From NCBI RefSeq assembly GCF_900105515.1, contig NZ_FNSY01000001.1:5816001-5880000 (forward strand): a DNA stretch of 64,000 nucleotides. The letters run 5' to 3'. Position 1 is the first letter of the stretch, and the number at the start of each line of letters is the position of its first letter. Source of the stretch: Streptomyces sp. 2131.1. Lineage in GTDB: Bacteria; Actinomycetota; Actinomycetes; Streptomycetales; Streptomycetaceae. The translations under genes and the position numbers were made by a program. Below are positions 1 to 7,673 of the stretch, one piece after another. The notes under the pieces were generated by a model, which searched no databases, was not told the DNA's origin, and saw only the letters and a list, made by a program, of their open reading frames with translations.

Positions 1-172
1 CCCCGAGCGGGCGGCCCGCAGGCTGGTGCACATCCCGCTCGGCCGGTTCGCCGAGGCGACCGAGATCGCCGCCGCCGTCGCCTTCCTCGCGAGCGACGAC
101 TCCTCGTTCGTCAACGCCACCGACTTCCTCGTGGACGGCGGTATCTCCGGCGCCTACGTCACCCCCCTGTAG
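1..172 (+). CDS. SDR family oxidoreductase, C-terminal end (partial)
   Basis: The gene enters from the left edge; the reading frame begins at base 2 and stops with TAG at 170-172. The visible 56 residues contain the usual short-chain dehydrogenase ending: GRFAEATEIAAAVAFLASDD followed by a stretch with VDGGISGAY. This is the region after the active site, where SDR enzymes close the substrate pocket and form the tetramer contact. The NAD(P)-binding motif and the Tyr-x-x-x-Lys site lie outside the window, so the substrate cannot be named. Family assignment is secure from this tail; function is open. Confidence 0.85.
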   Translation, partial: PERAARRLVHIPLGRFAEATEIAAAVAFLASDDSSFVNATDFLVDGGISGAYVTPL

Positions 173-194
173 ACGGCTCTCCTAGAGTGGAGCG

Positions 195-1169
195 ATGAGC
201 TACCCGACCCCGCCCGGCTGGTACCCGGACACCGCCGCGCCCGGCACCGAGCGCTGGTGGGACGGGACGGCGTGGACCGCCCACACCCGGGCGCCGGCCG
301 CGCCCGTCCCCGCCCCGGCCCCGGTCCCGCCGTACGCGGCGCCGCAGCCGGGCGGCACGGGGCGCGGGGGAGGCGGCGGCAGCGCGCGGGCCGTCGCGCT
401 CGTGGCGGCCGGAGCGGTCGTCGTCGGCGCCGTCGTGACCGGGGCCGTGCTGCTCACGGGGAACGACGACCCGGCGACCCCGCGGGCCCACACCTCGGCG
501 TCGCCCTCGCGGACGGGCACCGACGACGCCCCGGGCGGCGACGACCCCTCGCCGAAGGAAACCCCGGCCGCGCAGGATCCGGACGTGCTCGTCGACCAGC
601 TCAACGGCATCACGCTGCCCATCCCCGACGGCTGGGAACGGCCCGAACGGAACTCGGGGCAGCTCCTCACCATGCGTACCAAGGAGTCCTACGACTGCCC
701 CGGCGCGTCGTCCTCCTTCTGCTACCACGGCACGGTCACCACCCGGACCCCCGGCGGCACCGACGCCACCACGCCCGAGGCCCTCGCGAAGGAGGACATC
801 ACCGACGCCGCCGACCGGGCGTACGAGAAGGACGTTCTGGGCCTGCGGATGCACGGTGGCATCACCGCCCACCGGCAGGTCGCCGCAGGCGAGGTCGCCG
901 TGGCCGGCCGTACCGGCTACTACATCCGCTGGAAGGTCACCACCGCCAAGGGCCCCGGCGGCTACGTCCAGTCGCTCGCCTTCCCCTCGGCCGTCGGCAG
1001 CGAGTCACCCGTCATCGTCCGGTACGCCTTCGACGCGGGCCCCGACGGACCGCCGCTCGCACTCATGGACACCCTCACCGAGGGCATCCGGCCCATCGGC
1101 GAAAACGCCACGGACGGCGGCGTCGGCAGCTCCGTGGAGCACCCGGCGGGGCAGGCGGACACGCCCTAG
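195..1169 (+). CDS. DUF2510 domain membrane-anchored protein
   Basis: The 324-residue protein starts with a DUF2510 module (about residues 6-30, PGWYPDTAAPGTERWWDGTA), a short Trp-rich domain found at the N-terminus of many actinobacterial membrane proteins. A proline-rich linker follows, then one membrane segment (about residues 66-90) and a ~230-residue probably extracytoplasmic part with two nearby Cys (YDC and FCYHG). No enzyme motif is visible. Its stop codon overlaps the stop of the convergent gene by four bases (CTAG). The role is unknown; a surface-exposed sensor or accessory protein is a guess from topology. Confidence 0.85.
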   Translation: MSYPTPPGWYPDTAAPGTERWWDGTAWTAHTRAPAAPVPAPAPVPPYAAPQPGGTGRGGGGGSARAVALVAAGAVVVGAVVTGAVLLTGNDDPATPRAHTSASPSRTGTDDAPGGDDPSPKETPAAQDPDVLVDQLNGITLPIPDGWERPERNSGQLLTMRTKESYDCPGASSSFCYHGTVTTRTPGGTDATTPEALAKEDITDAADRAYEKDVLGLRMHGGITAHRQVAAGEVAVAGRTGYYIRWKVTTAKGPGGYVQSLAFPSAVGSESPVIVRYAFDAGPDGPPLALMDTLTEGIRPIGENATDGGVGSSVEHPAGQADTP

Positions 1170-2368
1170 AGGAACGTGCGGCCCTCGCCCCGGTACGTCG
1201 GCACGGACGCCGTCACCCGGTCGCCCTCGATCAGGTGCAGCCTGTCGAACCGCTCGCACAGCTCACCGGCCTTCGCGTGCCTGAACCACACCTTGTCGCC
1301 GATCAGCAGGTCGTCCGCCGGGGAGCCGAGCAGCGGCGTCTGCACCTCGCCGGGCCCCTCCTGCGGGTCGTAGCGCAGCCCCTCCGGGAGATACGGGACC
1401 GGCAGCCGGTCCGGTCCCGCCGCGCCCGACGCCGGATATCCGCCCCCGAGCACCGTCACCACGCCCACGCCCGGCCGCCGCACCACGGGCTGCGCGAACA
1501 GCGCGGCCGGGCGGGCGGTGAACGAGGTGTAGTTGTCGAACAGCCGCGGCACGTACAGCCCCGAACCGGCGGCGATCTCCGTCACCGCGTCCTCCGCCGC
1601 CGTGTGCTGCACGCTGCCCGTGCCGCCGCCGTTCACGAACTCCAGGCCGGGCGCCACCGCACGGACCGCCCGCACCACCTCGGCCCGCCGCACCGCCAGC
1701 TCCTTGCGGGCCGTGGCCTGCATCAGCCGGATCGCCCGGGACCGCAGCGGACGCCCCGCCACCGAGTCGCCGACGCCCGCGATGTGCCCCTCGTACGCCA
1801 TCAGGCCGACCAGCCGGAAACCGGGCCGCCGCACCACGGACCTGGCCAGCTCGGCCAGCTGGGCGGGGGAGCGCAGCGGCGAGCGCAGGGCCCCGATCCG
1901 GACCCGGCCGCCGAGCATCCGCAGCGAGGTGTCCAGCTCCAGGCAGACCCGGATCTCCTGGGTGCCGCCGGCCCGCGCCGCGTCGATGAGGTCCAGCTGG
2001 GCGTGGTCGTCCACCATCACCGTCACGGCGGCGGCGAGCTTCGGGTCGGCCGCCAGTTCCGCGTACGCCGGCCGGTCGGCGGAGGGGTACGCCAGCAGCA
2101 CGTCGTCGAACCCGGCCCGGGCCAGCCACAGCGACTCCGCGAGCGTGAACGACATGATCCCCGCGAAACCGGGCCGGGCCAGCACCCGCTCCAGCAGCGC
2201 CCGGCAGCGCACCGACTTGCTCGCCACCCGGATCGGCTTCCCCGCGGCCCGCCGTACGAGATCGTCGGCGTTCGCGTCGAACGCCTCCAGATCGACGACG
2301 GCTACGGGAGCGTCGAGATGGGCGGTGGCCCGGTCGTAGCGGGTCCGGTCAGTGGCGCGGGCAGTCAT
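1166..2368 (-). CDS. PLP-dependent amino acid deaminase/aldolase (alanine racemase N-terminal fold)
   Basis: This 400-residue protein starts at MTARATDRTR, since upstream codons are not conserved-looking. The N-terminal PLP barrel carries VASKSVRC, with Lys51 the expected Schiff-base lysine. Later motifs (CLELDTSLRMLGGRVRIG, VNGGGTGSVQHT) and the C-terminal beta domain with GDKVWFRHAKAGELCERFD match the D-threonine aldolase / amino acid deaminase branch of the alanine racemase-like family. It probably cleaves or deaminates a D-amino acid or 3-hydroxy amino acid; the substrate cannot be read from sequence. It is transcribed alone, convergent with the DUF2510 gene and divergent from the proline-rich protein gene. 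Confidence 0.85.
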   Translation of the reverse strand: MTARATDRTRYDRATAHLDAPVAVVDLEAFDANADDLVRRAAGKPIRVASKSVRCRALLERVLARPGFAGIMSFTLAESLWLARAGFDDVLLAYPSADRPAYAELAADPKLAAAVTVMVDDHAQLDLIDAARAGGTQEIRVCLELDTSLRMLGGRVRIGALRSPLRSPAQLAELARSVVRRPGFRLVGLMAYEGHIAGVGDSVAGRPLRSRAIRLMQATARKELAVRRAEVVRAVRAVAPGLEFVNGGGTGSVQHTAAEDAVTEIAAGSGLYVPRLFDNYTSFTARPAALFAQPVVRRPGVGVVTVLGGGYPASGAAGPDRLPVPYLPEGLRYDPQEGPGEVQTPLLGSPADDLLIGDKVWFRHAKAGELCERFDRLHLIEGDRVTASVPTYRGEGRTFL

Positions 2369-2552
2369 GGCCGCAGCTTGCCAGACGGTTCTACCGCTGG
2401 GTAGGGGGACGATCCGTGCGGATCGGCCGGTGAGCGGGCCGCCCGCTCCCACCCGGGTGGCCGCAGCCCGTAGAGTGACGCCCACGCGGCGAGCGGCTCC
2501 TGTCTGTGCGGGCGAGGGTGCGCACGCGGTACGGAACGGATCAGGGGGACGG

Positions 2553-3491
2553 ATGAGTACCGAGGCGCAGCGCGCTCCCGTGCCACCCCGCCCGACGACT
2601 CCTCCCCGCCCCTCCCGGCCGCCGTACCCCGCCCCGGAGGAACCCCCGCCGCCGCGCCCCGCGACACCACCGCACCCCGCCGCCTGGCCGCCCCCCGCGA
2701 CGCCGCCGCTCCCAAAAGCGGCGCCCCCGCTCCGCCGCCGCCCGTCCCGCACGGTGGCCGCAGGTGTCTGCACGGTGCTCGGCCTCGGGCTCATCGGCGG
2801 TGCCGCCGCCGGGAGTTGGCTCATCGGCGGCTCCGACGGCGATCCCGCCGCCCGCAACGCGTACACCGTGGGCCAGGAGGCCTGGCACAGCGTTCCCGTG
2901 GACACCCTCTTCCCGCGCACCGTGAAGGGCGAGGGCGCGGGGCCGGGCGGCGCCGACCGGCTCTGGACGCGGCTCGCCGTCGCCCCGGACAGCGACTGCG
3001 CCACCGCGCTCGACCCGCTGCTCGCCAAGACGCTGCGCACGGTCGGCTGCGCCCGCGTCCTGCGGGCCACGTACAGGGACGCGACGGCCAGCAACGTCAC
3101 CACCGTCGGACTGGTCTTCACCGAGGCCGACTCCGCCGCGATGCGGGCCCTGAGCGCCCGGTTCGCCGACGAGCACCTCGACCGGCGCACCGACCTGCTG
3201 CCCCGCACCTACCCCGTGAAGGGGACCCCGGCCGCCTCGTTCGGCGACCGGCAGCGGGCCAGCTGGTCGGTGCACGTGCTGACCGAGATCCCGGTCGTCG
3301 CCTTCGCCGTGTCCGGGTTCGCCGACGGACGCACGACCGCTTCGCCCCAGCCCGCCGCGCAGGCCATGGCGTCCGGCGCCACGACCCCCGCCGCCCAAGC
3401 CGGTCTCGGCCACGAGGCCAAGGGCCTGGCCGACCGCGTCGAACGCGCGCTGCGCACCCGCGTGGCCGACCTCACGGAGCAGCCGCGATGA
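2553..3491 (+). CDS. Proline-rich single-pass membrane protein coupled to mycosin gene
   Basis: The ATG at 2553 follows a GGGGGA ribosome site and gives 312 residues. Residues 1-70 are extremely rich in Pro (PPRPTTPPRPSRPPYPAP), then a membrane segment near residues 72-95 (TVAAGVCTVLGLGLIGGAAA) and a ~210-residue exported part with two Cys. No catalytic motif is visible. The stop overlaps the mycosin start as ATGA, so the two are translationally coupled and likely work together at the membrane. In ESX systems mycosins pair with membrane components, but this protein does not resemble EccB, EccC, EccD or EccE. Confidence 0.85.
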   Translation: MSTEAQRAPVPPRPTTPPRPSRPPYPAPEEPPPPRPATPPHPAAWPPPATPPLPKAAPPLRRRPSRTVAAGVCTVLGLGLIGGAAAGSWLIGGSDGDPAARNAYTVGQEAWHSVPVDTLFPRTVKGEGAGPGGADRLWTRLAVAPDSDCATALDPLLAKTLRTVGCARVLRATYRDATASNVTTVGLVFTEADSAAMRALSARFADEHLDRRTDLLPRTYPVKGTPAASFGDRQRASWSVHVLTEIPVVAFAVSGFADGRTTASPQPAAQAMASGATTPAAQAGLGHEAKGLADRVERALRTRVADLTEQPR

Positions 3492-4675
3492 CCCGTGCCC
3501 GCGTCCTCGGCGCCCTCTGCGCCGCCACCGCCCTCGCCCTGCTCCCCGCGACCCCCGCCGGAGCCGACACCATCCGGGCCCAGCAGTGGGGCCTGGCCGC
3601 CATGCACACCGACCGGGCCTGGGAGACCACCCGCGGCAAGGGCGTCACCGTCGCCGTCGTGGACACCGGGGTCGACGGCAGCCTGCCCGACCTCGCGGGC
3701 CAGGTCCTGCCAGGCAAGGACCTGATCGGCTTCGGCGCGGGGCGCGGCGACAAGGCCTGGGCCCGGCACGGCACCGCCATGGCCGGGATCATCGCTGGCC
3801 GGGGCCACGGCAGCGGCCGCGCCGACGGCGTCCTCGGCATCGCGCCCGAGGCGAAGATCCTCCCGGTCCGCGTCATCCTCGAAGCGACCGACCCGGCCCG
3901 CGCCGAGGCCCGCAAGACACGGGGCACGGCTCTCGCGGACGGCATCCGCTGGGCCGCCGACCACGGCGCCGACGTCATCAACCTCTCCCTCGGCGACGAC
4001 AGCGAGTCCGCGCACCCCGAGCCCGGCGAGGACGCCGCCGTCCAGTACGCGCTGAAGAAGGGCGCCGTCGTCGTCGCCTCGGCCGGCAACGGCGGCGAGA
4101 AGGGCGACCACATCTCGTACCCCGCCGCCTACCCCGGCGTCATCGCCGCGGCGGCCGTCGACCGGTACGGCACGCACGCCTCGTTCTCCACCCGCCGCTG
4201 GTACGCCGCCGTCAGCGCTCCCGGCGACGACATCGTCGTACCGGCCCCCGACCGCAAGTACTACGTGGAGTGGGGCACGTCCGCCGCCGCCGCGTTCGTC
4301 TCCGGGGCGGTCGCCCTCGTGAAGTCCGCGCATCCCGGCCTCTCACCCGCGCAGATCAAGAAGCTCCTCACCGACACCGCGCGCGACGCCCCCGCATCCG
4401 GCCGTGACGACGCGCGCGGCTACGGGATCGTCGACCCGGCCGCCGCCATCGAGGCGGGCGACGGGCTGCGCCGCGCCGACGTGCGCAACGACTCCGCCCC
4501 GGCCGGTTACCGCAAGAGGTACTTCGGCGCAGGACCCACGCCCGAGCCCGAGGACGGCAGCCCGGCCGGCTGGCTCGCCCCGGCGGCCGGTGGCCTCGGC
4601 GTGCTCCTGCTCGCGGCGGGCGCCCTGCTCTGGCGCGCCCGCGACGGCCGCCCCCTGTTCGCCCGGGGACGCTGA
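3488..4675 (+). CDS. S8 family subtilisin-like serine protease, mycosin (MycP)-like
   Basis: The 395-residue protein has a signal peptide (residues 1-26, cut near AGA-DT), a subtilisin catalytic domain with Asp59 in VAVVDTGVDG, His94 in RHGTAMAGIIAG and Ser265 in GTSAAAAFVSGAVAL, and a C-terminal membrane helix (WLAPAAGGLGVLLLAAGALL) followed by Arg-rich residues. This signal peptide, S8 domain, C-terminal anchor order is the mycosin layout of type VII secretion. The catalytic triad is complete. No ESX component is nearby, so it is an orphan mycosin or a general surface protease. It overlaps the upstream membrane-protein gene by ATGA. Confidence 0.9.
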   Translation: MTRARVLGALCAATALALLPATPAGADTIRAQQWGLAAMHTDRAWETTRGKGVTVAVVDTGVDGSLPDLAGQVLPGKDLIGFGAGRGDKAWARHGTAMAGIIAGRGHGSGRADGVLGIAPEAKILPVRVILEATDPARAEARKTRGTALADGIRWAADHGADVINLSLGDDSESAHPEPGEDAAVQYALKKGAVVVASAGNGGEKGDHISYPAAYPGVIAAAAVDRYGTHASFSTRRWYAAVSAPGDDIVVPAPDRKYYVEWGTSAAAAFVSGAVALVKSAHPGLSPAQIKKLLTDTARDAPASGRDDARGYGIVDPAAAIEAGDGLRRADVRNDSAPAGYRKRYFGAGPTPEPEDGSPAGWLAPAAGGLGVLLLAAGALLWRARDGRPLFARGR

Positions 4676-4714
4676 GGTTCGCCCGGGGCGCTGAGGTTCG
4701 CCCGGGGCGCCGAG
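4657..4714. repeat. Three tandem ~19-bp direct repeats at the mycosin 3' end
   Basis: The unit GTTCGCCCGGGGCGCTGAG occurs at 4657-4676 (with one extra base), 4677-4695 and 4696-4714 (last copy with CCGAG). The first copy encodes the final residues and stop of the mycosin gene; the others lie in the gap before the convergent beta-lactamase-like gene. It looks like a local slippage duplication. Confidence 0.8.
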
Positions 4715-4725
4715 CACGCGCGGAC

Positions 4726-5202
4726 CTACCGCGCCGCCAGCACGCCCACGGCCGCCTTCGCCGCCGACTCGGCGAGCGCGATGCCGCTCTCCCGGGCCGC
4801 CCCGCCGACCGCCGCGAGCAGCACGGTGGCGGAGTCGTTGTCGCTCTTCTCGATCATCGCGGCCGCCCGGGAGCGCTCGTCGGCGGTCAGCGCGCGCCCC
4901 TCGTCCTGGGCCCGCAGCAGCAGCGCCGCCAGGATGTCCACCTTGACGATGCTCGCCGTCGCGTAGGTCGCCTCGGCGCCCGCGTACACCGCACGCGTCC
5001 CGCTGCCGGTGTCCAGACCCACCGACGGCTCCTCGCTCGCTTCCGAGGACGGTGACGCCGACGATACGGAGGCGACCGCGGCCGGCGCCCGGTCCGGCGC
5101 ACGGCCGACGACGTACGCGCCTCCGGCGGCCGCGACGGCCAGCACGGCGGCGGCCGTCAAGGAGACGGGCAGGGCGGATCGGCGCACACGGTGTCGGGGC
5201 AT
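4726..5202 (-). CDS. Shortened class A beta-lactamase-like serine hydrolase (probably internally deleted)
   Basis: The chosen start MPRHRVRRS gives 158 residues with a membrane/signal segment (SLTAAAVLAVAAAGGAYVVG). The serine-hydrolase motifs S-x-x-K (ASIVKVDILAALLL) and S-D-N (EKSDNDSATVLL) are present, but the third motif (KTG or KSG) and the C-terminal half of the fold are absent. Class A enzymes are usually over 260 residues. The last residues (ALAESAAKAAVGVLAAR) look like a family C-terminal helix joined directly behind the SDN region, which suggests one or more in-frame internal deletions. It is unlikely to be catalytic. Convergent with the mycosin gene. Confidence 0.65.
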   Translation of the reverse strand: MPRHRVRRSALPVSLTAAAVLAVAAAGGAYVVGRAPDRAPAAVASVSSASPSSEASEEPSVGLDTGSGTRAVYAGAEATYATASIVKVDILAALLLRAQDEGRALTADERSRAAAMIEKSDNDSATVLLAAVGGAARESGIALAESAAKAAVGVLAAR

Positions 5203-5288
5203 GGCCCGGACGCCAGGAACCCCGGCTGAGAACCCGCTGGGTCCGACCTGTCGGCCGGATGAGAATGCCCAGGCACTACGCTCGCCCT

Positions 5289-6017
5289 GTGGCGCAGAAG
5301 AACATTCCGGACCCCGGATACTCCGACGACGACGGCACCGCCGACCCCGCCCTGGCCTCGGCACTCACCGCCTGGGCCGGGGACCGCACCGCCGTCGCAC
5401 CGGTGCTCGAAGCCCTGAAGGGGGCCCGCCTCCTGGTCCCCGTGGTCGCCGTCCTCGGTGAGGTCGAGGAGGACGAGAAGGGGCTGCGGCGCGAGAAGAC
5501 CAGCGACATGGCCGTGCCCACCCTCCAGGCCGGGGACCGCCGCGCCCTGCCCGCGTTCACCTCCACCGCGTCCCTGGCCCGCTGGGACCCGCAGGCCCGC
5601 CCCGTCGCCGTACCCCTGCACCAGGCGCTCCAGGCCGCCGCGCACGAGAAGGCCGACACGGTGGTGCTCGACCTCGCCGGGCCCGTGGCCTTCGAGCTGA
5701 CCGGCGCCGCCCTGCGCGCCCTCGCCGAGGGCCGTACCAGCGCGGATCCGCTCGACGACCCCGCCGTCACCGCCGCGGTACGGGCGGCGGTCGCCGCCGA
5801 GCCCGCCGTGCTCCGCGCCCACCTCGGCCCCGGCAGCGCCGACGGCACCCTCGCCCTGGTCCTCGCGGCCGGCGCCGACCCGGCCGAGGCGGCTCGGCGC
5901 GTCGCCCGCGCGCTGGCGGCCGACGAGGTGCTGCGGGCCCGGCTGGTGCGGGGACTGGACCTCGCGCTGCTTCCGGCCGGGGCGCACACACCGGGTGAAC
6001 CCCTGTTCACGCGCTGA
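5289..6017 (+). CDS. SseB family protein
   Basis: The GTG at 5289 gives 242 residues beginning VAQKNIPDPGYSDDDG, the usual start of streptomycete SseB-domain proteins; an upstream in-frame ATG would add residues without family resemblance. The SseB N-terminal domain covers about residues 20-120 (LLVPVVAVLGE, DMAVPTLQAGDRRALPAFTS), followed by an Ala-rich helical region. SseB was named in enterobacteria as a serine-sensitivity enhancing protein; in actinobacteria the role is unknown. Cytoplasmic, with no signal or membrane segment. Divergent from the beta-lactamase-like gene. Confidence 0.85.
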   Translation: MAQKNIPDPGYSDDDGTADPALASALTAWAGDRTAVAPVLEALKGARLLVPVVAVLGEVEEDEKGLRREKTSDMAVPTLQAGDRRALPAFTSTASLARWDPQARPVAVPLHQALQAAAHEKADTVVLDLAGPVAFELTGAALRALAEGRTSADPLDDPAVTAAVRAAVAAEPAVLRAHLGPGSADGTLALVLAAGADPAEAARRVARALAADEVLRARLVRGLDLALLPAGAHTPGEPLFTR

Positions 6018-6099
6018 TCACCGTACGGCTCAGCGCGCGCGAAGCCGCAAGCGACCGGAGAATTGCGAAGAAAAGGGACGATCTTCGCGAGGTGGTTGT

Positions 6100-6807
6100 A
6101 TGCAGACGCGGACAGCCGTGTCGGAGTTCCTCGGCACCCTGCTGCTGGTCTTCTTCGCCGTGGGAGCGGCGGTGCTGTGCGTCGATTACATCGGAACCCT
6201 GGGCATCGCCCTGGCCTTCGGTTTCGTGCTCCTCGCGCTCGCCTACGCCCTCGGCCCGATCTCCGGCTGCCACATCAATCCGGCGGTCACGCTCGGCATG
6301 CTGGCCGCCCGGCGGATCGACGTGCGCACGGCGGTGACGTACTGGATCGCGCAGTTCCTCGGCGGCATCGCCGGCGCGGCGCTGCTGTTCCTGCTCGCCA
6401 AGCAGGTCCCGGGACTGAAGACGAGCGGAAAGTTCGGCAGCAACGGCTACGGCGACCGCTCGGACGTGCACATCAACCTCGGCGGCGCCTTCCTGGCCGA
6501 GGTGGTGCTCACCTTCCTGCTGGTCTTCGTGGTCCTCGCGGTGACCCACAAGGTCGCGGTGATCGGCTTCGACGGGCTTCCCATCGGCATCTCCCTCGCG
6601 GTGATCCACCTGGTCGGCATCCCGCTCACCGGCACCTCGGTCAACCCGGCCCGGAGCCTCGGCCCGGCCCTGTTCGCCGGCGGCGCGGCCCTCTCCCAGC
6701 TGTGGCTGTTCATCGTGGCCCCACTGGCCGGCGGCATCCTCGCGGCGCTCGCCCACCGGCTGACCCACCCCTCGATGCGCGGCGGCGAGACGGCCGCCGA
6801 GGTCTGA
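6100..6807 (+). CDS. MIP family aquaporin / glycerol facilitator
   Basis: The ATG at 6100 sits behind GAGGTGG and gives 235 residues with six predicted membrane segments. Both pore motifs are present: HINPAVTLG (Asn60-Pro61-Ala62) and TSVNPARSLGPAL (Asn182-Pro183-Ala184). The residues around the second NPA (NPARS) fit the water-selective AqpZ subgroup better than GlpF, which usually has NPARD. It should form a tetrameric inner-membrane water channel. It is transcribed alone and followed by a strong hairpin. Confidence 0.92.
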   Translation: MQTRTAVSEFLGTLLLVFFAVGAAVLCVDYIGTLGIALAFGFVLLALAYALGPISGCHINPAVTLGMLAARRIDVRTAVTYWIAQFLGGIAGAALLFLLAKQVPGLKTSGKFGSNGYGDRSDVHINLGGAFLAEVVLTFLLVFVVLAVTHKVAVIGFDGLPIGISLAVIHLVGIPLTGTSVNPARSLGPALFAGGAALSQLWLFIVAPLAGGILAALAHRLTHPSMRGGETAAEV

Positions 6808-6825
6808 CCCGTACCCGCGCGGCGA

Positions 6826-6859
6826 CGAGCCCCCGCCGGAAGCAACCGGCGGGGGCTCG
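6826..6859 (+). terminator. Hairpin terminator after aquaporin gene
   Basis: A perfect 14-bp stem (CGAGCCCCCGCCGG, 6826-6839, with its complement at 6846-6859) closes a six-base loop 18 bases after the aquaporin stop. There is no long U run, as is common for streptomycete terminators. It could also serve the convergent DUF1844 gene. Confidence 0.8.
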
Positions 6860-6915
6860 TTCGCGTACGTACGGAGAAGTTCGCGTACGCAGAAGTTCGC
6901 GTACGTACGGAGAAA
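6860..6915. repeat. Three tandem TTCGCGTACG repeats
   Basis: Directly after the terminator stem come three copies of TTCGCGTACGTACGGAGAAG: 6860-6879, a shortened copy 6880-6895 lacking four bases, and 6896-6915. They lie between two convergent genes and contain GTAC palindromes. No known function. Confidence 0.8.
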
Positions 6916-6924
6916 GGGGGCGGC

Positions 6925-7287
6925 TCAGCCGAAGACCGGACCGGTGTACTTCTCGCCCGGGCCCTGGCCCGGCTCGTCCGGGACGAGCGAGGTCTCGCGG
7001 AAGGCGAGCTGGAGGGACTTCAGGCCGTCGCGCAGCGGGGCCGCGTGGAAGGAGCTGATCTCCGTGGTGCTCGCGTCCAGCAGGCCGGCCAGCGCGTGGA
7101 TCAGCTTGCGGGCCTCGTCGAGGTCCTTGTGCGCGTCGCCGTCCTCGGTCAGGCCGAGCTTCACGGCGGCGGCGCTCATCAGGTTGACGGCGACCGTCAC
7201 GATGACCTCGACGGCGGGCACCTCCGCGATGTCGCGGGTCATCTCGTCGAAGCCGGGGGAATCACTGCTGGGGGTCGCGTCACTCAT
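6925..7287 (-). CDS. DUF1844 domain protein
   Basis: This 120-residue acidic cytoplasmic protein has the DUF1844 core, EVIVTVAVNLMSAAAVKLGL then a helix with DLDEARKLIHALAGLLDAS, and a flexible C-terminus. DUF1844 proteins are widespread in actinobacteria and commonly lie beside infC, as here, divergently transcribed. Function is unknown; the conserved neighbourhood hints at a link to translation but nothing in the sequence shows it. Confidence 0.88.
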   Translation of the reverse strand: MSDATPSSDSPGFDEMTRDIAEVPAVEVIVTVAVNLMSAAAVKLGLTEDGDAHKDLDEARKLIHALAGLLDASTTEISSFHAAPLRDGLKSLQLAFRETSLVPDEPGQGPGEKYTGPVFG

Positions 7288-7348
7288 GCGCCTTACGATA
7301 GGCCCACGGCGCCGGCCCGCCGCCCGCGGGAGCCGGTGCGGACGCCGG

Positions 7349-7378
7349 TTGGTGCCCGCCCGGCCGAGCTGCTAACCT
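7349..7378 (+). promoter_or_regulatory. Candidate promoter for infC-rpmI-rplT
   Basis: TTGGTG at 7349-7354 and TAACCT at 7373-7378 are separated by 18 bases and resemble a housekeeping sigma promoter. Transcription would start near 7385, leaving a ~290-base untranslated leader before infC. Confidence 0.5.
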
Positions 7379-7384
7379 TGTGTA

Positions 7385-7673
7385 ACGACCGGCTGGGCAG
7401 TTATGTGCCCGGCCCACAAGTGGAGGCTCCGCTCTCCCACCTAGCCGTCCCCAGGACGGCGGGTCACCGGTCAGGCGGTCCCCATCGTTCCGTACGGACG
7501 ATGGAGCCGCCCGATGCGCCCCGCGGTTCACCGTGGCGGTGTTCCGGTTTGCCAGGAGCCCCGCCTGTGTCCCGTCCGGGGCATTTTTGTTGCTCCGACG
7601 CGGTTGGTCTGTCTGAAACAGACGTTACGTGGCTGTCCGCCAGGCGGTCGCGTGGTGCTACCGAGGAGGATCC
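7385..7673 (+). promoter_or_regulatory. Structured infC leader with transcription attenuator
   Basis: About 290 bases without a gene contain several stems: GCCGTCC/GGACGGC (7444-7460), a two-part stem GGCGG...CCATCGT/ACGATGG...CCGCC (7474-7511) and a terminator-like stem GCCCCG/CGGGGC (7558-7582) followed by ATTTTTGTT. A T run is rare in this genome, so the last element is a convincing intrinsic attenuator 90 bases before infC. In other bacteria the IF3-L35-L20 operon is controlled through such leaders, often by L20 binding. Which factor acts here is unknown. Confidence 0.65.
7558..7591 (+). terminator. Rho-independent terminator/attenuator in infC leader
   Basis: Stem GCCCCG (7558-7563) pairs with CGGGGC (7577-7582), and the next bases are ATTTTTGTT. 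It stands inside the leader upstream of infC rather than after a gene, so conditional read-through is expected. Confidence 0.65.

Noticed and set aside
257..2404. A 715-codon plus-strand frame over the DUF2510 and deaminase genes
   Set aside because: Arg/Gly/Pro-rich shadow; both real genes in other frames have clear motifs.
3488..4675. An ESX (type VII) secretion cluster around the mycosin gene
   Set aside because: No WXG100, EccB, EccC, EccD or EccE gene lies within the window.
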